Shown here: one piece after another, positions 51,536 to 58,900 of the stretch
Layout of the letters: the number at the start of each line of letters is the position of its first letter
Numbering within the stretch: the first letter of the stretch is position 1
Assembly (NCBI RefSeq): GCF_014904735.1
Contig: NZ_JACZCR010000021.1
Location: 1-64,000, forward strand
Length of the DNA stretch: 64,000 bases
Reading direction: 5' to 3'
Source: Microbulbifer hainanensis
Lineage (GTDB): Bacteria; Pseudomonadota; Gammaproteobacteria; Pseudomonadales; Cellvibrionaceae
Notes under the pieces: model-generated
The model's database searches: none
What the model was told of the DNA's origin: nothing
Seen by the model: only the letters and a program-made list of their open reading frames with translations
Position numbers and translations under genes: made by a program

Positions 51536-52501
51536 ATGGAATACAGGGACTACTACCAGATACTCGGTTTGGAGCGCACTGCCGACCAGGCGGAGATCAA
51601 GCGCGCCTACCGCAAGCTGGCGCGCAAATACCATCCGGATGTCAGCAAGGAGGAGCAGGCCGAGGACCGCTTCAAGGAGGTCAGCGAGGCCTACGAGGTG
51701 CTTAAGGACCCGGAGAAACGCGCGGCCTATGACCAGCTCGGCAGCAGCTATCACACCGGGGAGGATTTCCGTCCACCGCCAAACTGGGACCAGGGCTTCG
51801 AGTTCCACGGCGGTGGTTACACCGAGGCGGACCCGGAGGCCTTCAGCGATTTCTTCGAGAGCCTGTTCGGTCGCGGCGGGTTTGGCGGCGCCCACGCACA
51901 GGGTTTTGGCGCCGGCACCCGCCGTCAGTTCCACGCCGAGGGCGAGAATACCCACGCCAGAATTGCCATCAATATCGAGGACAGCTATCGCGGCGCGACG
52001 CGCCAGATCACGCTCAAACACTCGGTGCTGGGGGCGGATGGCCGGCCGGAGATCAAGGAGCGCAAGCTCAATGTGAAGATTCCCAAGGGCGTCACCGAGG
52101 GCCAGCAGATCCGCCTGGCCGGGCAGGGCGAGCCCGGAATCGGCGAGGGCAAGCCCGGTGACCTGTACCTGGAAATCACCTTCAACCCGCACCCGCTGTA
52201 TCACGCCGAGGGCAAGACCGTCTATTTGGACCTGCCCCTGACACCGTGGGAGGCGGCGCTGGGCGACAAGGTGGCGGTGCCGACGCCGGACGGCACGGTC
52301 AATGTCACTATTCCGCCCAACAGCCGGAATGGTGGCAAGCTGCGGCTGAAGGGCCGTGGCATTCCCGCGAAGGAACCCGGCGACTTTTACGTGGTGCTGA
52401 ATATCGTCACGCCACCGGCCAACAGCGACGAGGAAAAAGAAGCCTACCGCCAGTTCAGCCAGGCCTTTTCATTCGATCCGCGTAGCGGCATGGGAGGATA
52501 G
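51536..52501 (+). CDS. cbpA: DnaJ-class co-chaperone CbpA
   Basis: 321 residues. J-domain at the N-terminus with His33-Pro34-Asp35 (YHPDVSKEE), a Gly/Phe-rich linker (about 75-140: FGRGGFGGAHAQGFGAG) and the two C-terminal substrate-binding domains (ITLKHSVLGADGRPEIKERKLNVKIPKGV, TVYLDLPLTPWEAALGDKVAVPTPDG). No zinc-finger, so type II like CbpA. Works with DnaK. Its stop TAG shares a base with the start region of cbpM. Confidence 0.93.
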   Translation: MEYRDYYQILGLERTADQAEIKRAYRKLARKYHPDVSKEEQAEDRFKEVSEAYEVLKDPEKRAAYDQLGSSYHTGEDFRPPPNWDQGFEFHGGGYTEADPEAFSDFFESLFGRGGFGGAHAQGFGAGTRRQFHAEGENTHARIAINIEDSYRGATRQITLKHSVLGADGRPEIKERKLNVKIPKGVTEGQQIRLAGQGEPGIGEGKPGDLYLEITFNPHPLYHAEGKTVYLDLPLTPWEAALGDKVAVPTPDGTVNVTIPPNSRNGGKLRLKGRGIPAKEPGDFYVVLNIVTPPANSDEEKEAYRQFSQAFSFDPRSGMGG

Positions 52502-52503
52502 TG

Positions 52504-52812
52504 ATGCAACAGAATCAGAACGGGGACATCACTATCCTGGATGAGGACAGTGAGCTGACGCTGAAGGAACTGTGCCGTGCCTGCGGGATTCCCGCCGAGC
52601 AGATTCTGGCACTGGTGGAAGAGGGGATCATTGAGCCCCGCGGGCCCCAGGCACACTGGCGTTTCAGCGGTATCTGCGTGCGCCGGGTGCGACGGGTCTA
52701 TCACCTGAGGCGGGATCTGGGCGTAAATCTTGCCGGTGCGGCCCTGGCGATCGAGTTACTGGAGGAGATTGAACAGCTGCGCGCGCGCCTGGCGCGTTTG
52801 GAGCACAAATAG
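52504..52812 (+). CDS. cbpM: CbpA modulator CbpM
   Basis: 102 residues, ATG 52504 (a GTG one codon earlier overlaps the cbpA stop). MerR-like winged helix pattern: LTLKELCRACGIPAEQILALVEEGIIEP, then WRFSGICVRRVRRVYHLRRDLGVNLAGAALAIELLEEIEQL. Binds the J-domain of CbpA and blocks it. Order cbpA-cbpM is the standard one. Confidence 0.92.
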   Translation: MQQNQNGDITILDEDSELTLKELCRACGIPAEQILALVEEGIIEPRGPQAHWRFSGICVRRVRRVYHLRRDLGVNLAGAALAIELLEEIEQLRARLARLEHK

Positions 52813-52826
52813 CGCGCCTGGCCGCA

Positions 52827-53810
52827 CTACTGTGCAACTGCGCGGGTAATGTGCATCACCAGGTAAGCGTTGTAGGCGATGTAGGCCAGCAACAGTGCTC
52901 CGCCCTCCCAGCGATTGATGCGTCCCTGGCCGCGAAAGCCGTAGGCGAATACGAACAGCGCTACGGTGAGGCCGACGACTGTCGGCCAGTCCCGCGACAG
53001 CACTTCCGGCGGCACGTTGGACATGGGGGCGATGGCGCCGGCAATACCTACCACTGCTAGCAGGTTGAACATATTTGAACCCACCACATTGCCGATGGCG
53101 ATATCGTGCTCGCCCTTGCGCGCGGCAATGACCGTTGCCGCCAGTTCCGGCAGTGACGTGCCCAGGGCCACGATGGTGAGGCCGATGACCAGGTCGCTGA
53201 CCCCTAGCGCCTGGGCGATGGTCACCGCGCCCCACACCAGAATGCGGGAACTGACGATCAACAGTGCCAGCCCGGCGGCAACCCAGAAGAGTGCGCGATT
53301 GAGGGGCATGGTGTGCTGTTCCAGCTCCCCAGACATTTCACCTTCCAGCACGTCGCCCTTGCCGCGCAGCGCCGACACGATGGACCAGCCGATCAGGCCG
53401 AAGAATCCCGCCAGCAGCACGAATGCTTCCCAGCGATCCAGCCTGCCGTTCCACAGGAAGGCTCCGGTCAGGCAGCTGATGGCCAGCAGCAGCGGCAGTT
53501 CCTTGCGCACGATTTTCGAGTGCACCGTCAGCGGAATCGCCAGCGCGGTGATGCCCAGAATCAGGCCGGTATTGGCAATATTGGAGCCATAGGCATTACC
53601 CAGCGCCAAGCCGGGGCTGCCGTCCAGTGCGGCCATGGCCGACACCACCATCTCCGGTGCCGAGGTACCAAAGCCTACAATCACCATACCGATCAGCAGC
53701 GGCGGCATGCCCGCGTGCCCGGCGGTGGCGGCGGCGCCCTCGACGAAACGGTCGGCGCTCCAGACCAGCAGGGCAAAACCGGCGATGATGGCGAGTACGG
53801 CGAGAATCAT
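52827..53810 (-). CDS. CaCA-family Na+/Ca2+ exchanger (YrbG-like)
   Basis: 327 residues, ten membrane segments in two mirrored halves. The alpha-repeat signatures GFGTSAPEMVVSAMAAL and ALGTSLPELAATVIAARKG are both present, with GNAYGSNIANTG and GNVVGSNMFNLLAVVG following them. This is the K+-independent bacterial calcium/sodium antiporter type. Convergent with cbpM (14 bases apart). A clear, ordinary member of the family. Confidence 0.92.
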   Translation of the reverse strand: MILAVLAIIAGFALLVWSADRFVEGAAATAGHAGMPPLLIGMVIVGFGTSAPEMVVSAMAALDGSPGLALGNAYGSNIANTGLILGITALAIPLTVHSKIVRKELPLLLAISCLTGAFLWNGRLDRWEAFVLLAGFFGLIGWSIVSALRGKGDVLEGEMSGELEQHTMPLNRALFWVAAGLALLIVSSRILVWGAVTIAQALGVSDLVIGLTIVALGTSLPELAATVIAARKGEHDIAIGNVVGSNMFNLLAVVGIAGAIAPMSNVPPEVLSRDWPTVVGLTVALFVFAYGFRGQGRINRWEGGALLLAYIAYNAYLVMHITRAVAQ

Positions 53811-54052
53811 GTTCTGTCCTTAAGTACAGCTTGAATAGGCAATGCTCTAGCAGCGGATTCTAGCGCGTCGGCCAGCTGCCGCGCAGCAGTGGAGACAAAG
53901 GGGGCGAATTGTACCGGCTTGCGAGCCGGCGTGAAGAGCGAATGGCTGCAATGGGCCACGGCCGTGAAGCCGTCCACGCAGTCAGACGGATTTGCCGCCA
54001 GCGCTGGACTACAGTGAAGACAGACCCGACCGAGTCAGCGAGGGACACTCCC

Positions 54053-54907
54053 ATGAACAAGAAACTGCTGCTCGGCGCCCTGATTGGCGCCGGAATGTCG
54101 ATGCTCAACAAGAAGTTGCGGCAGCAACCGCAAAAATCACCGATTCCAGATATTCCGCCGCCAGATTTTTCCCGTGTGCCGCCGCCGGATCCCGGTCACG
54201 GAGGGCCGGATAACACCCAGCTTGACGATATTCTCGCCCGCGCCGGGCAGCGGAGAGGCGCCAGCCCCGGAGGGGGAGGCGCCACCGGCGGCGATATTTT
54301 CGGTGGCGCAGTTCCAGCGGGTGCCGGCGCGGGTGCGTTGATTGAAATTGCCCGGCGCATTTTCCAGCAGATGCAGCAGCAGGGTGCCGGAAGGGCCGGC
54401 GCGCCCGCCGGCGACCTGGCGAACATTCTCGGGCAGATCTTTGGCCGTGCCAGCGGCAAATTCGGACAGCAGGCCCCCGCCGGGCCCGGCGGCAGTTCGG
54501 GTGGCTGGTCCGCCGCTTCCGGCCAGCTGTTCGGTTTCGCCGAAAGCCGCACAGGCGCCCACGGGGAGGAGCAGGCCGACGTCATGCTGCGCGGTATGGT
54601 CGCTGCCGCCCAGGCGGACGGCCGCATTGATGCGGACGAACAGCGCAATATCGCCAAGGCCCTGGAAGGGCAACTGGACAGCACCGACCTGGAGGAATTC
54701 AAGCAGTTCCTGACCACGCCTGTCGATTTGGATCAGGTGGTGGCCGGCGTCAATGATCCCGCCACTGCCTTCAACCTGTACCTGGTATCCGCGATGACCA
54801 TCAACGAAGATAATCCGCGCGAAAAACAATATATGGATCGGCTGGCGCAGAAGCTCGGAATTTCCGAGCAGGCGGCACAAGTCATCGAACAGCAGATCCC
54901 GCGGTGA
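54053..54907 (+). CDS. DUF533/TerB-like protein (YebE-like)
   Basis: 284 residues from ATG 54053 (GAGGGA upstream). The N-terminus has a short hydrophobic start (KKLLLGALIGAGMSML), then a Pro/Gly-rich low-complexity linker (about 30-180), then a helical domain with EEQADVMLRGMVAAAQADGRIDADEQRNIAKAL: the TerB/DUF533 acidic motif (ADGxIDxxEQ). Ends NPREKQYMDRLAQKLGIS. Probably membrane-associated; YebE-like proteins belong to envelope-stress regulons in other bacteria. Role unknown. Confidence 0.83.
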   Translation: MNKKLLLGALIGAGMSMLNKKLRQQPQKSPIPDIPPPDFSRVPPPDPGHGGPDNTQLDDILARAGQRRGASPGGGGATGGDIFGGAVPAGAGAGALIEIARRIFQQMQQQGAGRAGAPAGDLANILGQIFGRASGKFGQQAPAGPGGSSGGWSAASGQLFGFAESRTGAHGEEQADVMLRGMVAAAQADGRIDADEQRNIAKALEGQLDSTDLEEFKQFLTTPVDLDQVVAGVNDPATAFNLYLVSAMTINEDNPREKQYMDRLAQKLGISEQAAQVIEQQIPR

Positions 54908-55151
54908 ATAGTTGAATTAATGTCCGGCTATTCATTGCCCACGGCGGAAAGATCACGCTGGCTATCTATAATTTTTTCGCTGTGAAAAGCGTCTCGTCGG
55001 CGGGCGGAGAAAGGAACTCCGCACGTCGCACAATTTTCTGTGGCAATTCCTTCGGCGACTTCCGCCGACGGTGAAGGTCCTTGGGCGGCGCGATTCACAG
55101 CACTGCAATCCCGTTCGACCACAAGAGCTTTAACAAGGACGTTCTCAGGAA

Positions 55152-55961
55152 ATGGAAAAGCCGTCTCGCCTGAAAAATTTTCTACGCCATATCAAACACT
55201 GGCTCATTCTGAAAACAGCGCCGCGTAAGAATCGCGTTTACACACAGTTTTATCGCTTCCCGCACCAATATCGCGCGCTCGTCGAGAAAGTCGTGCCAAA
55301 GCTGATTGAGAGTGGCCGGGGCCCGATGAATATCGTGGTGTTCGGTTGTTGCAGCGGCGCCGAACCAATTTCGCTTGCGGCTGTACTGCGCAAAAATTTT
55401 CCCGAGCTCGATTTTCATATTTCCGCTTACGACATAGTGCCGGAGGTCATCGAGCGGGCGCAAAAACCGACGTACAGCCGCGAAGAGGTCTATCAGGGAC
55501 CTTTCGTTACAGAAGACTTTGTCCGTGAGAATTTCGTCGTCGAGGGCGAGCGCTTTCGGGTAAAGCCGGAGATCATGGCGACCATTACCTTCGCTGTGGG
55601 GGACCTGCTCGATAGGACGTTTATGGCCAGCCTTGGAAAATTCGATCTGGTTTTCGCACAGAACGTCCTCTTCCACCTCCCGGCCACCAATGCGCGACTC
55701 GCTTTTGCCAATCTGAATCTGCTCCTGCAACCGGGTTCGGCGCTGTTTATCAACGGCATGGACGTGGATATGCGGGTCAAGTTGACGCGGAAATTCTACC
55801 TGGACCCGGTGGAATACCTGATTGAAGAAATCCATAACGATGCCAGGGTCGATCGCGGCAATGGCTGGGCATCCGCCTACTGGGGACGGAAGCCGTTCAG
55901 CCGGGTGTCACGGGAATGGATTCGCGAGCACTGCACCATCTACAGCAAGGCCCAGATATGA
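55152..55961 (+). CDS. CheR-like SAM-dependent methyltransferase
   Basis: 269 residues. Methyltransferase motif I IVVFGCCSGAEPISLAAVL matches CheR-type (CSTGEEPYS in CheR). Next come ISAYDIVPEVIERAQKPTYS (acidic end of strand 2), FVRENFVVEGERFRVK and FDLVFAQNVLFHLP (motif post-I/IV). The C-terminal end has DPVEYLIEEIHNDAR. No chemotaxis genes nearby. Its stop overlaps the start of the NRPS gene (ATGA), so it is probably a dedicated methylating partner: perhaps it methyl-esterifies or N/O-methylates the NRPS product. Preceded by 244 bases with no gene. Confidence 0.85.
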   Translation: MEKPSRLKNFLRHIKHWLILKTAPRKNRVYTQFYRFPHQYRALVEKVVPKLIESGRGPMNIVVFGCCSGAEPISLAAVLRKNFPELDFHISAYDIVPEVIERAQKPTYSREEVYQGPFVTEDFVRENFVVEGERFRVKPEIMATITFAVGDLLDRTFMASLGKFDLVFAQNVLFHLPATNARLAFANLNLLLQPGSALFINGMDVDMRVKLTRKFYLDPVEYLIEEIHNDARVDRGNGWASAYWGRKPFSRVSREWIREHCTIYSKAQI

Positions 55962-58900
55962 CACTCCTCGAACAGATTTACAGTACTTTTAGCCGCTTCA
56001 CCCTCGAGGAAACGGAGCAGTCGGTCGGCCAGCGCTTTGAAAAAATTGCCCTTTTGCACGGCGAACGGCTGGCAATTACCGATAGCAACGCCTCGATCAG
56101 CTACGGCGCACTGAATCAGCTTGCCAACCGGATGGCGCGCACCATCCTCGAGGCGGTGCCCGTCACTCGCCCGGCGCGCATCGCCATTTGCATGGAAAAG
56201 GGCATCCAGCATATCGCGGCGATTCTCGCTGTTCTCAAGTGTGGCCATACCTATGTGCCGATCGATCCGGACTTCCCCTCGGCGCGCAATCGACACATTT
56301 ACCGCGAGACGAAAGCGGAACTGCTGTTGACCAACGACGCGCATCTTAGAACGGCCGATGAACTGGCCGGCGATGATGGGCAAATCATGAATCTGGACGA
56401 ATTGCCCGAACGTGTTTCCGGCGACAATCTGGACGTCAGGGTAAGCGCGGACGCGCTCGCCTACATCATCTATACGTCCGGCTCCACCGGGCAGCCGAAG
56501 GGGGTGATCCAGAATCACCGCAACCTGTTGCACGGCTGCATGCGGCGCACCAACCTGCAGAAGGTATCGCCCCGCGATCGCATGACCTTGTTTTATTCCT
56601 GCAGCGTTATAGCGTCCGTCTACTGCATCTTCGGTGCGCTGCTCAACGGTGCCGCGCTTTTCCCTTACGACTTCCGCGTCCAGGGTGTGGACAATCTGGC
56701 CGACTGGCTGCGTTCCCGTGGCATCACGATTTACCACTCGATTGCATCGGTCTTTCGCGAATTTGCGAGGGATTACAGCGGCCCCGATGACGTGTTTGAT
56801 ATACGCCTGGTGACTTTCGGTGGGGAGCGGGTACTGACCAGCGACGTCGAACTCGCACGCCGTACATTCTCCCGCGATATCTCCTTCTACACCGGCCTGG
56901 GCTCTACCGAGACGGGCACCATGCGCTACTTCCCCATCGATCCGGAAACGGAACTACAGGGCGAAGTGGTGCCACTGGGGTACCCGGTAGAGGGAATGGA
57001 AGTCCTGTTGCTGGATGAAAACGGCAACGAGGTGGCGCCCGGGGAAGTCGGTGAGATCACCGTGCGCAGCCGCTACCTGGCACTGGGCTACTGGAATAAC
57101 CGCGAGGCGAGCGACAAAGTATTTACCACCGATGCGGAAAATCCTGAGCTGCGCCTCTACCACACCGGCGACCTCGGCCAGATGGAGGAAGACGGTCTGC
57201 TGCACCACCGTGGGCGCAAGGACTTCCAGGTCAAAATCCGCGGATTCCGCGTCGAGGTCGGTGAAGTCGAGGCGCGACTTCTCGACCAGCCATCCGTCGC
57301 TGACGCGGTGGTGGTCGCGCGGGAAATTCACGGAGAACAACAGCTGGTTGCCTACCTCGTCGCAGTCGAGGGGGCAGAGTTGACCGTGGAATCGCTGCGT
57401 AGCGCCCTCGGCGAACACCTCAACTATTACATGATCCCGACGGTCATGGTGCAGCTCGAATGCCTGCCAAAAACCCCGAATAACAAAGTGGATCGCAACG
57501 CGCTGCCGGATCCGGATGCCCGCAACGAACTGTCGGGCGTCGAGGCGCAGCCGGCGCAGTCCGAAACCGAATCCCGCCTGGTGGAGTTCTGCCGGCAACT
57601 GCTTGAGCGCGACACTGTCGGTATCAACCAGAACTTCTTTGATCTGGGCGGCCACTCGCTGAGTGCCACGCGATTGCTGGCACGCATCAATGAACAGTTC
57701 GGTGTGCAGCTGGAAATGCGCAGTGTCTTTCTGGCCAGCGACCTCCACGCGCTGGCTGCAGAGATCGATGCGGCCGAAAAGGTCGACTCCCCAGTGGAGG
57801 AGGCCGGACCGGCGGCAGCGCCATTGGGCGCGCGATTGCCAGTGTCCGCGGCGCAGCAACGCATGTGGCTGGCGGATCGCATGTATGGCAGCGGCGCCGC
57901 GTACAATATTTCCAACAGCGTCTATATCGAGGGTGAACTCAACATTCCCGCACTGGAACAGGCGCTCTCGATAATCGTCGACCGGCACGCTGTCCTGCGG
58001 ACAAGATTTCCCGCCGATGATGACGGTCCCAGGCAGCAGGTATTGTCGTCGAGCCCGATCCGGCTGGATGTCACGGACCTTTCCAAACTGGAGAAAACCG
58101 AGCGCGCCAGCCGGGCACTGAAGATCTGCCGCCAGTGGCTGGCACAGCCACAGGACCTGGAGCGGGGCCCGCTGTTTCAGGCCGCACTGCTGCGCCTCGG
58201 TGAGCGTTCCGCGATCCTGTCGCTAGTGTTCAATCACATTATCTACGACAACATCTGGTCTTCGGCGATTTTCTTCCGTGAACTGGGCATCCTGTACCGT
58301 GCGGCCTGCCGCGATGAGCCAGCGCCGCTGCCACCGCTCGACCTGCAGTTTGGGGATTACACCTACTGGAGCCAGCAGCGCGATGACAGCGCGATGCTGG
58401 CCCCGCAATTAGATTACTGGCGGACACAGCTCGCCGATGCACCGGAGGCACTGGATTTCCCCACCGATCACCCGCGGCCGCGGCAGCCAGACTTCAGCGG
58501 CGGCCTGGTGCGCTTCAAACTGCCGCCATCGGTCTGGTCCGCCGTGCGAGAGCTCGCCCAGCGCGAATCCGTCACCACCTTCATGGTGCTGCTGGCCACC
58601 TGGCAGTTGCTGCTGCACCGCTATAGCGGGCAGAACGATATTCTGGTCGGTACGCCGAGTGGGCGGCGCCAGCACTCCTGCACCGAAAATATGATCGGGC
58701 TGTTTATCAACACGCTGGTGATACGCACCGATTTTTCCGGCCAGCCTGATTTTTGTGAAGTCTTACAGCGGGTACGCGACGTTACCATCGATGCATTTTC
58801 CAATGATCGGGTACCGTTTGAAGAGGTCGTGCAGGCGGTCAATCCCGTGCGTAATCCAGGAGTTTCCCCGCTGTTTCAGCACTTGTTTATCCACCGGCAT

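Noticed and set aside
51404..52204. Upstream extension of the esterase frame opposite cbpA
   Set aside because: The signal peptide at 51403 marks the true start and cbpA on the other strand is unmistakable.
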